Origin: CAYTTA01 sp964440655
GTDB lineage: Bacteria > Bacteroidota > Rhodothermia > Balneolales > Balneolaceae
DNA length: 24,079 nt
Assembly (NCBI GenBank): GCA_964440655.1
Contig: CAYTTA010000039.1
Location: forward strand, 1 to 24,079
Reading direction: 5' to 3'
Position numbers and translations under genes: made by a program. Below, one piece after another: positions 1 through 15,443 of this stretch; the first letter of the stretch is position 1; each line of letters opens with the position of its first letter. The notes below the pieces were generated by a model that had not been told where the DNA came from, ran no database searches, and was given only the letters and a program-made list of their open reading frames with translations.

Positions 1-73
1 CGGTCTCCGTTTTGCAATCCGCGAAGGGGGCCGTACGGTCGGAGCGGGTGTGATCACCAAAATTCTGGAATAA
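1..73 (+). CDS. tuf: Elongation factor Tu, C-terminal end (5' partial)
   Basis: The first 73 bases encode the last 23 residues of EF-Tu and a TAA stop; base 1 is the third base of an earlier codon. The visible peptide runs GLRFAIREGGRTVGAG and then VITKILE, the conserved end of domain 3 of bacterial EF-Tu. EF-Tu is the GTPase that brings aminoacyl-tRNA to the ribosome. The position just upstream of tRNA-Trp, secE and nusG matches a common bacterial arrangement. The GTPase domain is outside the window, so nothing can be said about it. Confidence 0.95.
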   Translation, partial: GLRFAIREGGRTVGAGVITKILE

Positions 74-96
74 TTTCCAGAGCAAAGATCTCGTTG

Positions 97-129
97 GTGC
101 AGAAGCAGGGATCATCCCCGCTTCTGTGC
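97..129 (+). terminator. Hairpin between tuf and tRNA-Trp, possible weak terminator or processing site
   Basis: CAGAAGC (100-106) pairs perfectly with GCTTCTG (120-126). GGG (108-110) and CCC (116-118) extend the stem past one mismatch, and wobble pairs lengthen its base. The bases after it (TGCTTTGG) are only weakly T-rich, so a strong intrinsic terminator is doubtful. It could instead mark RNA cleavage between the tuf message and the tRNA. Confidence 0.4.
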
Positions 130-134
130 TTTGG

Positions 135-207
<73 letters not shown>

Positions 208-261
208 CAGTCTGGCATGAACAGATGCCGCAGGAGGCTGGCGGCGAGGGAGTGCAATCAG

Positions 262-285
262 AGACCGGGTACGTCCCGGTCTTTT
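262..285 (+). terminator. Terminator-like hairpin between tRNA-Trp and secE
   Basis: AGACCGGG (262-269) pairs perfectly with CCCGGTCT (275-282) around a five-base loop, and the T-run is completed at 282-285. This is the shape of a short intrinsic terminator. It would end or attenuate transcripts from tuf and tRNA-Trp. secE starts only 45 bases later, so some read-through or a promoter in that gap is needed. Confidence 0.6.
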
Positions 286-329
286 CCGTCAGAGAAAGGC
301 GGTCGCGTCCAGGGAAAGAGATAGATGGC

Positions 330-512
330 ATGAAGAAAATTACCAAGTTTTTCGAGGATGTCCGGAACGAGTTCAAGAAGGTCTCATGGCCTTCCCGTCA
401 GGAGCTGATCGACAGCACCATCATTGTTCTGGTTTTCACAATCATCCTGTCTGCCTTCATATTCGGCGTGGATCGCGTCTACACGGCAATCCTAGATGTA
501 CTGTACCGATGA
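330..512 (+). CDS. secE: Preprotein translocase subunit SecE
   Basis: This is a 60-residue minimal SecE with a single membrane helix. SecE clamps the SecY channel of the general secretion pathway in the inner membrane. The amphipathic N-terminal part carries the family signature FKKVSWPSRQEL (about residues 14-25). It is followed by a hydrophobic helix at about residues 29-47. The open frame extends upstream through the tRNA, but ATG 330 has an AGGGA-type ribosome site at 311-315 and gives the usual family length. The stop overlaps the nusG start by three bases, so the two are translationally coupled. Confidence 0.95.
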   Translation: MKKITKFFEDVRNEFKKVSWPSRQELIDSTIIVLVFTIILSAFIFGVDRVYTAILDVLYR

Positions 513-1075
513 CCGTGGAGAAAACCCATGACTGGTATGTGATCCGGTGCTACTCGAGCCATGAGCGAAAGGTGAAGGAGTATCTGGAGCAGGGTCTCGA
601 GGATGCCGGCCTTGAAGACAAAATCAGGGAGATCCTTATTCCTACCGAAACAGTGGTCGAGATCCGCGGTGGGAAAAAACGGACGCGAGAAAAGAATTTT
701 TTCCCCGGCTACATCCTGATCAATACGGTCTATGATGAAGAGGTGAACAACTATATCCGGAATGCCCCCTCATCGCTTGGATTTCTGAGGCAGGGCAGAG
801 GAGATGTGCCTCCCACGCCTCTGAAGAAGTCCGAAGTGGACCGTATTCTGGGCCGTGTGCATGACAATCAGGAGATGCTCGAGAAGGGAGGTGTGGTGGA
901 GATTCCCTATAGTGAAGGGGATCTGATCCGGGTGATCGACGGGCCGTTCAAGGATTTTGATGGTACGGTTCAGGAAGTGAATGCCGACAAACTGAAGCTT
1001 CGGGTACTTGTGAGCATCTTCGGCCGCAAGACTCCGGTAGAAGTCGATGTGAGCCAGGTAGAGCCGGCCACCTGA
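509..1075 (+). CDS. nusG: Transcription termination/antitermination factor NusG
   Basis: This is a 188-residue NusG. It binds the RNA polymerase clamp to help elongation and links the polymerase to Rho or to the ribosome through S10. The N-terminal NGN domain begins HDWYVIRCYSSHERKVKEYL (residues 7-26) and includes FFPGYILI. The C-terminal KOW domain starts around EGDLIRVIDGPFKDFDGTV and ends near VEVDVSQVEP. The ATG at 509 overlaps the secE stop, which supports this start over the longer upstream frame. Length and domain order are normal for the family. Confidence 0.96.
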   Translation: MTVEKTHDWYVIRCYSSHERKVKEYLEQGLEDAGLEDKIREILIPTETVVEIRGGKKRTREKNFFPGYILINTVYDEEVNNYIRNAPSSLGFLRQGRGDVPPTPLKKSEVDRILGRVHDNQEMLEKGGVVEIPYSEGDLIRVIDGPFKDFDGTVQEVNADKLKLRVLVSIFGRKTPVEVDVSQVEPAT

Positions 1076-1137
1076 TTGCTGTCCATGTGAGCTATTACGC
1101 GACAAACTGAAGAATGCATCGTTAGACGGATTCGCTT

Positions 1138-1569
1138 ATGGCAAAAAAAGTAGAAAGAGTTCTGAAGCTTCAGATCGTTGGTGGCCAGGCCAATCCCGCG
1201 CCGCCGGTAGGACCGGCGCTGGGACAGGCCGGGATCAACATCATGGAGTTCTGCAAGGCGTTCAATGCTCAGACCCAGGACAAGGCCGGTACCATCATTC
1301 CGGTGGAGATCACTGTCTATGCTGACAAGTCGTTCTCCTTCAAGACCAAAACCCCGCCGGCAGCCGTGCTTCTGAAACAGGCTGCCAAGATCAAGTCGGG
1401 ATCGGCCGAGCCGAACCGGAACAGGGTCGGCCGTGTGACCTGGAGTCAGGTGGTCGAGATCGCCCAGCAGAAGATGGAAGATCTCAATGCGTTCGAAGTT
1501 GAGCGCGCGGCCGAGATGATTGCCGGTACAGCCCGAAGCATGGGTATACGAGTAATACGGGATAAATAA
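1138..1569 (+). CDS. rplK: 50S ribosomal protein L11
   Basis: This is a 143-residue L11, the usual length. L11 binds 23S rRNA at the GTPase-associated centre and works with L10 and L7/L12 during factor binding. The N-terminal domain has the conserved proline-rich segment ANPAPPVGPALGQAGINI, followed by FKTKTPPAAVLLKQAA. The RNA-binding C-terminal domain ends GTARSMGIRVI. It lies 62 bases after nusG and 12 bases before rplA. Confidence 0.97.
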   Translation: MAKKVERVLKLQIVGGQANPAPPVGPALGQAGINIMEFCKAFNAQTQDKAGTIIPVEITVYADKSFSFKTKTPPAAVLLKQAAKIKSGSAEPNRNRVGRVTWSQVVEIAQQKMEDLNAFEVERAAEMIAGTARSMGIRVIRDK

Positions 1570-1581
1570 GGAATTTGCGCA

Positions 1582-2280
1582 ATGGCAAAGCGAGGTAAAA
1601 AGTATCGCCAGGTCAGCGAGCTGATCGACAGGGACCGGGAATACACGCTTGAGGAAGCGTGCGACCTGATTAAGAAGACCTCTTCCACCCGGTTTGACGC
1701 CTCTGTGGATCTTGACATCCGTCTGGGAGTCGATCCGCGTCATGCCGATCAGATGGTGCGCGGGACGGTTGCCCTGCCGCACGGATCGGGAAAATCGGTC
1801 CGGGTCCTGGCTCTGGTAAACGAGAACAAGCAGAAAGAGGCGGAAGAGGCGGGGGCGGACCATGTGGGTCTGGATGACTACATCTCCCGTATCGAAGGCG
1901 GGTGGACAGATATCGATGTGATCATCGCCACTCCCGATGTGATGGGGAAGATCGGGAAACTGGGACGGGTTCTCGGACCCCGGGGACTGATGCCCAACCC
2001 GAAGAGCGGAACCGTCACCATGGACGTGGGGGAAGCGGTGCAGGAGTTCAAGGCTGGAAAGCTCGATTTCCGCGTAGACAAATATGGAATCATCCACTCC
2101 TCCATCGGAAAGGCGAGTTTCGAGCCGGAGCAGTTGCGTGAAAATGCAGCGGCCTTCCTTCAGACCATCAACCGGCTGAAACCGGCATCCGCAAAGGGGC
2201 AATATGTCCGCAGCGCATTTCTGAGCACCACGATGGGGCCGAGTATTCCTCTGAGCCGCTCATCCGTGGGATCCCTCTAA
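1582..2280 (+). CDS. rplA: 50S ribosomal protein L1
   Basis: This is a 232-residue L1, the normal size. L1 forms the mobile stalk that moves deacylated tRNA out of the E site, and in many bacteria it represses its own operon. Recognisable segments are SVDLDIRLGVDPRHADQMVR, RVLGPRGLMPNPKSGTV and the C-terminal AKGQYVRSAFLSTTMGP. An AAGGA ribosome site at 1568-1572 overlaps the rplK stop. The last dozen residues after TTMGP are serine-rich and a little longer than in many relatives. I saw no obvious L1-binding mimic in the spacer. Confidence 0.97.
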   Translation: MAKRGKKYRQVSELIDRDREYTLEEACDLIKKTSSTRFDASVDLDIRLGVDPRHADQMVRGTVALPHGSGKSVRVLALVNENKQKEAEEAGADHVGLDDYISRIEGGWTDIDVIIATPDVMGKIGKLGRVLGPRGLMPNPKSGTVTMDVGEAVQEFKAGKLDFRVDKYGIIHSSIGKASFEPEQLRENAAAFLQTINRLKPASAKGQYVRSAFLSTTMGPSIPLSRSSVGSL

Positions 2281-2299
2281 TTTCACAGGAGCCGAATCT

Positions 2300-2824
2300 A
2301 TGCCTACACTAGCAGAAAAGAAGGCGGTTGTTGAAGAGATTACCGACGAACTGAAGAAGTCAGGGGCCCTCTACATCGCAAATTACAAAGGTCTTTCCGT
2401 TGCGGAGATCAATCAGCTCCGGGCCAAGTTCCGAAACAGCGGTGTCCGCTTCAAAGTCTACAAGAACACGCTGATCAAACGGGCCATGGAGAGCGTGGGG
2501 GGGTATGAGGATCTCTATCCCTACCTGGAGGATCAGAACGGATTTGCCTTTGTTGATGAGGAGTACTCCGCGCCTGCAAAGGTCCTGAAGGAGTTCATCA
2601 GGGAAAAAAAGAAGCCGCAGTTCGTTGCCGCTCTGGTTGACGGAGACTATTACGGCGAGAATCAGCTCGATTCTCTCGCTTCGATGAAATCGAAAGATGA
2701 GATCATCGGGGATATTGTCGGGCTGCTCCTCTCACCGGTTGCCAATGTGGTTGGCGCGCTTCAGTCACCGGGACGTACGGTTGCCGGTGCAGTGAAGACG
2801 ATTGCCGAGAAAGGCAGCGAATAA
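2300..2824 (+). CDS. rplJ: 50S ribosomal protein L10
   Basis: This is a 174-residue L10, the base of the stalk that carries L7/L12 dimers. The N-terminal rRNA-binding domain contains YIANYKGLSVAEINQLRAKF and VYKNTLIKRAM. The C-terminal helix that binds L7/L12 dimers is the segment after SLASMKSKDEI. AGGAG at 2287-2291 lies 8 bases before the ATG. Only 19 bases separate it from rplA. The long L10-binding leader seen in front of rplJ in some bacteria is therefore absent here. Confidence 0.96.
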   Translation: MPTLAEKKAVVEEITDELKKSGALYIANYKGLSVAEINQLRAKFRNSGVRFKVYKNTLIKRAMESVGGYEDLYPYLEDQNGFAFVDEEYSAPAKVLKEFIREKKKPQFVAALVDGDYYGENQLDSLASMKSKDEIIGDIVGLLLSPVANVVGALQSPGRTVAGAVKTIAEKGSE

Positions 2825-2892
2825 TCTCACATTATTACAGAATCACTCTTTTGAATTTTACCCTTTAAACCGACGAACGGAGACACAATACA

Positions 2893-3273
2893 ATGGCTGA
2901 CGTAAAAGAACTAGCTGAACAACTGGTGAACCTGACCATCAAAGAGGCAAACGAGCTGGCAAAGGTTCTCGAAGAGGAGTATGACATCAAACCGGCAGCA
3001 GCAGCGGTAGCCGTGGCAGCCGGACCTGCGGCGGGTGACGGTGCCGGCGCCGGTGAGGAGCAGACCGAATTCACGGTTGTTCTCAAAGATGCGGGTGACA
3101 AGAAGATCGGTGTGATCAAAGAGGTTCGGGCTATTACCGGACTCGGGCTCAAAGAAGCCAAGGAACTGGTTGACGGCGCCCCCAGCAACGTGAAGGAGAA
3201 TGTCGGCAAGGATGAAGCCGAGCAGATCAAGGCCAAGCTCGAAGAGGCCGGTGCGGTTGTCGAATTGAAGTAA
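2893..3273 (+). CDS. rplL: 50S ribosomal protein L7/L12
   Basis: This is a 126-residue L7/L12, the multicopy stalk protein that recruits translation GTPases. The N-terminal dimerisation domain covers about residues 1-35. An Ala/Gly-rich hinge follows at about residues 36-57. The C-terminal globular domain begins near EFTVVLKDAGDKKIGVIKEV and includes the conserved ITGLGLKEAKELVDGAP factor-binding surface. A GGAG ribosome site lies 10 bases upstream of the ATG. The 151-base gap to rpoB holds two hairpins. Confidence 0.97.
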   Translation: MADVKELAEQLVNLTIKEANELAKVLEEEYDIKPAAAAVAVAAGPAAGDGAGAGEEQTEFTVVLKDAGDKKIGVIKEVRAITGLGLKEAKELVDGAPSNVKENVGKDEAEQIKAKLEEAGAVVELK

Positions 3274-3300
3274 GACGCAAATCGTAGCACAATGAACCTT

Positions 3301-3327
3301 AGCCGGTACCGTTTTACGGTATTGGCT
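3301..3327 (+). other. RNA hairpin 1 in rplL-rpoB spacer
   Basis: AGCCGGTACCG (3301-3311) pairs fully with CGGTATTGGCT (3317-3327) if two G-U pairs are allowed, leaving a five-base loop. No T-run follows directly. In E. coli the equivalent spacer holds an attenuator and an RNase III site. A processing or attenuation role here is inferred by analogy. Confidence 0.55.
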
Positions 3328-3364
3328 ATTGGTGTCTTATCCAGTCAAGGTGAGGCCTGTTGAA

Positions 3365-3404
3365 AATCGGTCGTGCGGATACGACCGATTCACACGTCTT
3401 TTTT
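3365..3404 (+). terminator. RNA hairpin 2 with distal T-run before rpoB, possible attenuator
   Basis: AATCGGTCGT (3365-3374) is the perfect reverse complement of ACGACCGATT (3381-3390), with a six-base loop. A run of six T follows at 3399-3404, eight bases after the stem, which is further than in a standard intrinsic terminator. The rpoB ribosome site begins only a few bases downstream. The element could lower rpoB expression relative to the ribosomal genes. Confidence 0.5.
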
Positions 3405-3424
3405 AACCAAAGGAGATCATCCTT

Positions 3425-7252
<3,828 letters not shown>

Positions 7253-7304
7253 TCTCGAGTAAATTGAGTAATCAGGATAATCCAAGTATATCGGAGGAAC
7301 TCCC

Positions 7305-11609
<4,305 letters not shown>

Positions 11610-11623
11610 ACAGAGCGTGGAAT

Positions 11624-11645
11624 CCGGCCGGAAAGGTCCGGCCGG
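11624..11645 (+). other. Perfect hairpin just after rpoC, without T-run
   Basis: CCGGCCGGA (11624-11632) pairs perfectly with TCCGGCCGG (11637-11645) across a four-base loop, 14 bases after the rpoC stop. The stem is very stable but the following bases are mixed, so it is not an intrinsic terminator by itself. It may protect the mRNA 3' end or pause the polymerase ahead of the next element. Confidence 0.5.
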
Positions 11646-11730
11646 TAACACATCCGTTCGGGGGATCCTTCCGTCGAGCTGAATATCCGGAGCTTGCCGG
11701 ACGGGAACCGATTGATGGAACATGAATATA

Positions 11731-11760
11731 CCCTGCACCCCATCGGGTGCGGGGTTTTTT
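11731..11760 (+). terminator. Intrinsic terminator of the rpoBC operon
   Basis: CCCTGCACCC (11731-11740) pairs with GGGTGCGGGG (11745-11754) through ten pairs, one of them G-U, around a four-base loop. Six T residues follow directly at 11755-11760. This is a textbook Rho-independent terminator for the plus-strand operon. Confidence 0.92.
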
Positions 11761-11824
11761 ATTTTAAAACATTCGAAGAAATCGGAAGGCGGGCCTGAAG
11801 AGTGGCGATGAGGAAGAGGGAGTC

Positions 11825-11877
11825 CCGGGCGCAATCGTGAACAATCGTGAACAGCCGTGAACAGCCATCCCGCCCGG
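11825..11877. repeat. Three 10-bp direct repeats inside a 7-bp inverted repeat
   Basis: The rpoC-ytxH gap of 329 bases (11610-11938) has no gene. After the terminator it holds direct repeats CAATCGTGAA (11832-11841), CAATCGTGAA (11842-11851) and CAGCCGTGAA (11852-11861), then a partial CAGCC. They are flanked by CCGGGCG (11825-11831) and its exact complement CGCCCGG (11871-11877). The 10-bp period puts each copy on about the same face of the helix. The function is unknown. Confidence 0.7.
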
Positions 11878-11917
11878 TACGGTGGGAGACTCTTGTGGAG
11901 TTTTTCTTGAGGCAGCT

Positions 11918-11932
11918 CCCCCGTTCCGGGGG
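11918..11932 (-). other. Short hairpin at the 3' end of the ytxH-like gene
   Basis: CCCCC (11918-11922) and GGGGG (11928-11932) flank a five-base loop just beyond the stop of the minus-strand gene. No T-run follows on the minus strand. At best it is a weak terminator. Confidence 0.3.
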
Positions 11933-11938
11933 TATCTT

Positions 11939-12238
11939 CTATTTGTTTTTTTCGATGCTTTCCAGCAGACTCTCCGCTTCCCGGATAAGGTCTTCCGCCC
12001 GCTGTTTGGCACTCATCACCACCTCGTCTCCCTTCTGTTTGGCGTCGTTTGCCAGTTTCTCTTTTTCCCGTTTCAGATCGAGAATAAGACTTTTCAGGTC
12101 ACCGCCCACCTTGGCCAGACGGTAGGACAACCGGTCCCGGGTGTTGCTGCCGATATCGGGTGCATAGAGGAGTGCCACACCCGCCCCTATCATTGCTCCT
12201 GCAATAAAACCCAGAGTAAAATTGGAAGATCTGCTCAT
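11939..12238 (-). CDS. YtxH-like small membrane protein
   Basis: This is a 99-residue protein with one N-terminal glycine-rich membrane helix (FTLGFIAGAMIGAGVALLYAP, about residues 7-27). A charged, helix-prone tail rich in Lys, Glu and Ala follows. This is the layout of the YtxH/gas-vesicle-like family, often tied to general stress in Firmicutes and common but poorly studied in Bacteroidota. The start chosen is the ATG at 12238, because the family begins a few residues before the helix. An in-frame ATG at 12316 would add 26 residues with no family resemblance. No clear ribosome site is seen for either. Confidence 0.8.
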   Translation of the reverse strand: MSRSSNFTLGFIAGAMIGAGVALLYAPDIGSNTRDRLSYRLAKVGGDLKSLILDLKREKEKLANDAKQKGDEVVMSAKQRAEDLIREAESLLESIEKNK

Positions 12239-12275
12239 TGTTGATATCTGTTGAAGGTTCTTCCCGCCATCATGA

Positions 12276-12302
12276 ATCTTCTGATCGATCTTCTGATCGA
12301 TC
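12276..12302. repeat. 12-bp tandem repeat, about 2.25 copies
   Basis: ATCTTCTGATCG occurs at 12276-12287 and 12288-12299, followed by ATC. It lies between the divergent ytxH-like and transaldolase genes. It contains GATC and is probably a simple slippage duplication. Confidence 0.7.
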
Positions 12303-12456
12303 ATTCGCCCAGTCAATATATAAAAGACGACGCTCGTTATAAACCGGAACGGCTGCGGGAGAGGGGAATTATGTCTCTATTTCTTCGTATGTTTTCACCG
12401 CTTGTACAACTCTTATATATCCTGTGCAGCAGGAGATTTCAAACCGGACAAGAAAG

Positions 12457-13116
12457 ATGAAATTTTTTATTGATACCGCAGATCTGGAAGAGATTCAGGA
12501 AGCCCATGACCTGGGGGTTCTCGACGGGGTTACCACAAACCCGAGCCTCTGTGCCAACATCGGTGTGACCGATTTTCATGGTCACATTGCAGAAATATGC
12601 AAGATCGTGGAGGGGGATGTCTCGGCAGAGGTGGTCTCCACAACCTATGCAGATATCGTGGCGGAAGGGCGGGAGATCGCTTCGATTGCGGAAAATGTGG
12701 TGGTCAAGGTTCCCCTGATCCGGGACGGGATCAAGGCGATCAGAACATTCAGCGAGGAAGGGATCCGTACCAACTGCACACTCTGTTTTTCCGCAACCCA
12801 GGCACTGGTGGCGGCCAAGGCGGGAGCCAGTTACATCTCACCGTTCATCGGGCGGCTGGACGACATCTCGAACGACGGAATGAACCTCATTTCGGAAATC
12901 GTGGAGATCTATACCAACTACGGTTTCCCGACGGAAGTTCTGGCGGCAAGTATCCGACATCCGATGCATGTGCTGGAGGCAGCGAGACTCGGTGCGGATG
13001 TGGCAACCATGCCTCTGAGCGTGATTGAGGGTCTGCTCAAGCACCCGCTTACCGATATCGGTCTGGAGCGGTTCATGAAGGATTGGGAGTCCCTGCAGGA
13101 GAAAATGAAAAAATAA
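12457..13116 (+). CDS. tal: Transaldolase, short form (TalC/MipB type)
   Basis: This is a 219-residue single-domain aldolase of the short transaldolase/fructose-6-phosphate aldolase family. It moves a dihydroxyacetone unit in the non-oxidative pentose phosphate pathway. The Schiff-base lysine is Lys84 in NVVVKVPL. Other signatures are FIDTADLEEI, DGVTTNPSL and NCTLCFSATQA. In SPFIGR the residue is Phe130, where true fructose-6-phosphate aldolases have Tyr, which favours transaldolase activity. The start is ATG 12457, since the family begins MKFFIDTA. The AGGAGA at 12431-12436 is rather far from it, so the ribosome site is weak. It is a single gene, converging on rlpA. Confidence 0.92.
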   Translation: MKFFIDTADLEEIQEAHDLGVLDGVTTNPSLCANIGVTDFHGHIAEICKIVEGDVSAEVVSTTYADIVAEGREIASIAENVVVKVPLIRDGIKAIRTFSEEGIRTNCTLCFSATQALVAAKAGASYISPFIGRLDDISNDGMNLISEIVEIYTNYGFPTEVLAASIRHPMHVLEAARLGADVATMPLSVIEGLLKHPLTDIGLERFMKDWESLQEKMKK

Positions 13117-13210
13117 ACGATCCCCAGGTTTCCCTGACTCAATAGTTAGAGAGGATACCAGGATTCCTGTGGTTCTCCTTGATCATCAGAATTTTCAAGA
13201 GTTCTGAGTC

Positions 13211-13906
13211 TCAGTTCTCCCTCTGCTTGATGAATCCGGTGAGCCCCATCCGGTTCACCTCGTTCATCCCCTTTCCGGCATCGGCCATGGTGGGGTAGGA
13301 TCCGTAATAAACCCGGTAGAAGTCTCTGCCGTTCACAGTGACTCGGATCACTTCCGCACCCCGGATTTTCCTTGCTTCCTGCTGCGCCTTGTCGTATGAA
13401 TCGAAAGAGGCGATCTGTACGGTAAAGCTCTCCTGATTGGTCGCACGGCCGCTGACAGGCCGGTCACCTTCAGTGAGAAGGAAGAGCTCCACCTCGGCCA
13501 CGCCCGGTCCGATCATATCAATAGCCCGGGCAGCAGATCGGGAAAGGTCGATGATCCGGTCTCCCACATAGGGCCCCCGGTCGTTGATCCTCACATCCAC
13601 CTGTTTGCCGTTCATCTTGTTCAGGACCCGGACACGAGTGTTGAAGGGGAGGGTCCGGTGAGCGGCTGTCAGATCATCCATGTCGTAAACTTCCCCGTTC
13701 GCAGTCTTCTTGCCATGAAACCCGGGACCGTACCAGCTCGCCATGCCGGATTGGATCGCGGCCCCTGCTCGTGCACCGCGGGCCGGGCCACCGGCATCGG
13801 GAGTCGATGTCGCTACCATTCCGGTACGAGCAATCCCGCAGGAGTAGAGAAAGAGTGTGGTTGAGAGTAGGATCAGCCAGTTGTGAACAGCTTGTTTGCG
13901 CATCAT
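13211..13906 (-). CDS. rlpA: RlpA-like septal lytic transglycosylase lipoprotein with SPOR domain
   Basis: This is a 231-residue lipoprotein. The signal peptide ends in the lipobox LYSC with Cys23. The double-psi beta-barrel domain (about residues 53-145) contains ASWYGPGFHGKKTANGEVYD, AAHRTLPF and VRINDRGPY. These give Glu72, His83 and Asp109, matching the catalytic positions known in Pseudomonas RlpA. A C-terminal SPOR domain (about residues 155-229) binds denuded glycan at division sites. RlpA cleaves peptide-free peptidoglycan in the outer envelope. ATG 13906 is preferred over a TTG at 13933, because it gives a standard signal peptide. Neither has a strong ribosome site. Confidence 0.92.
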   Translation of the reverse strand: MMRKQAVHNWLILLSTTLFLYSCGIARTGMVATSTPDAGGPARGARAGAAIQSGMASWYGPGFHGKKTANGEVYDMDDLTAAHRTLPFNTRVRVLNKMNGKQVDVRINDRGPYVGDRIIDLSRSAARAIDMIGPGVAEVELFLLTEGDRPVSGRATNQESFTVQIASFDSYDKAQQEARKIRGAEVIRVTVNGRDFYRVYYGSYPTMADAGKGMNEVNRMGLTGFIKQREN

Positions 13907-14003
13907 AAAGCAGGTTTTCTTAATCGTCGCCAATTTCGATAAAAAAACCCTAAAAATCCCGAAAGCAGGGTCTGTCCTGCCATTCCGATGGGGGGCAAGG
14001 GAC

Positions 14004-15404
14004 TTAGTTGGCAGCCCAGCGTGATATCCGGTCCAGACGTGACTGAATCTCCTCCCGCGGCCACCACTCGCCGCGCACCATCACACCCGCCTGGTCCGAA
14101 ATATGAGTGATCTCTTCCAGAGGATTGGACCGGAGAAGAATAAGATCTGCCCGTGCGCCCTTCGCGATGATTCCGAACTGACCGGCTTCATCAAAATAGA
14201 GCGCCGGATTCCGAGTTCCGGTAGCCAGAACCTGGTAAGGGGTGAGGCCGGCATCTACCATCATCTTCATTTCACGGTGCAGGGAGAAGCCGGGCACATT
14301 GAACCATTGCGGTGCGTCCGATCCGAGAGCGATGGGAGCACCTTCATCGTGCAGTGCCTTCAGCAGTTCATGGCGCAAGGCAATCAGCTGACGGGTGGCA
14401 TCGGGTTGGAAATCGGGTCGTGCGTCAAAGTTCTGCTTGGAATTGACCCAATGCTGCAGAATGTTCTGTGGCATGTATTTCATCTCGGGCCATCGGATCA
14501 TCTCCTCGGCAGACTCGGAGGAAGCAATATGTTCGATCAGGCTGAGGGTCGGTACATTCCAGGTCCCCGCCTCGACGGTCCGTCGGACAGCTTCCGGTAT
14601 CCGGCTTCGGTCCACCCGATCAACCAGGGCGCTTCCAAAAAAGCCACCACCGGAGAGAGGAGTTCCATCCGGCGAGGCCAGAAACTCAACATAGCGATCA
14701 AGGTGATCTATGGAGGCCTGCCCCGCTTCCAGCGCCATGACAAGGCCAATCTGTTCCGGAATGTGACCGGCAAAGGGAATTTCAACTTCGTGAGCGGTCG
14801 TAGCCATCTGCTCGTAGGTTGCACGGGAGATGCTCCCCAGCTTGAGCAGGTCAAAGCCCATCTCCTTGTATTCACGCACGACACGATCCGCCGCTTCGGG
14901 AGAGGGGACATTATCGGCACCCAGCCAGGGGCTGGCTGCGTGAATTACCGGGCCCGGGAGTTCACCTGCAAGGACCCGGTCCCGCAGTTCCAGATGCCAG
15001 GGACCGCCGGACATGTTACGGACCGTTGTAACCCCGTTGGCGATATAGAGGAAGAGGACGTTCTCTGCATATTCCGGTTCTTCCTCGTTGGGAATATGTC
15101 CGTGCATCTCAGCCAGGCCGGGCACCAGGTAGTGCCCTCTGCCGTCGATCACCACCGCTCCCTCCGGAGGAGTGATTTGTTCCGAGGGACCGACCTCCAT
15201 GATACGATCTCCCTGTACAAGTACGGTCTGGTCTTCCAGGATCTCCTCCTTATCGTCCGTCATGGGAAGAAGGGTGACATGAGTGAAAGCGGTTACGGAT
15301 CCGTTGCGTTCAACAGGCTGTCCGCAGGAAGCCGCAATGAAGGTGAAAAACGAGAGCAGAGCGAAGAGAAGCTGATTCGAACGAGTGGAAAGGGGGGTAT
15401 TCAT
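14004..15404 (-). CDS. Lipoprotein amidohydrolase (imidazolonepropionase-like family)
   Basis: This is a 466-residue exported metal-dependent hydrolase. The signal peptide ends AASC with Cys27 as the lipid site. The composite beta-sandwich precedes the HxH metal motif at His101 and His103 (AEMHGH). Lys188 (FDLLKLGS) is the likely carbamylated lysine bridging two metals. His214 (FAGHI) and His234 (SIDHLD) are further ligands. A GSDAP motif near residue 370 supplies the catalytic Asp. Members cleave cyclic amides or Xaa-Pro dipeptides, and the substrate cannot be read from sequence. GGAGG lies 8 bases before the ATG. It has its own predicted promoter. Confidence 0.88.
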   Translation of the reverse strand: MNTPLSTRSNQLLFALLSFFTFIAASCGQPVERNGSVTAFTHVTLLPMTDDKEEILEDQTVLVQGDRIMEVGPSEQITPPEGAVVIDGRGHYLVPGLAEMHGHIPNEEEPEYAENVLFLYIANGVTTVRNMSGGPWHLELRDRVLAGELPGPVIHAASPWLGADNVPSPEAADRVVREYKEMGFDLLKLGSISRATYEQMATTAHEVEIPFAGHIPEQIGLVMALEAGQASIDHLDRYVEFLASPDGTPLSGGGFFGSALVDRVDRSRIPEAVRRTVEAGTWNVPTLSLIEHIASSESAEEMIRWPEMKYMPQNILQHWVNSKQNFDARPDFQPDATRQLIALRHELLKALHDEGAPIALGSDAPQWFNVPGFSLHREMKMMVDAGLTPYQVLATGTRNPALYFDEAGQFGIIAKGARADLILLRSNPLEEITHISDQAGVMVRGEWWPREEIQSRLDRISRWAAN

Positions 15405-15443
15405 GGTATCTGCCTCCGTTTGAAGGGTTAGAAGGGATAAAAA

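Noticed and set aside
970..2202. 410-codon minus-strand open frame across nusG, rplK and rplA
   Set aside because: It runs antisense through three essential genes and resembles no protein family.
13151..13180. Possible bidirectional terminator between tal and rlpA
   Set aside because: The dyad is too imperfect and neither strand has a T-run after a stable stem.
14103..15431. 442-codon plus-strand open frame
   Set aside because: It lies opposite the well-supported amidohydrolase gene, has no domain signature, and its composition is that of a reverse-strand shadow.
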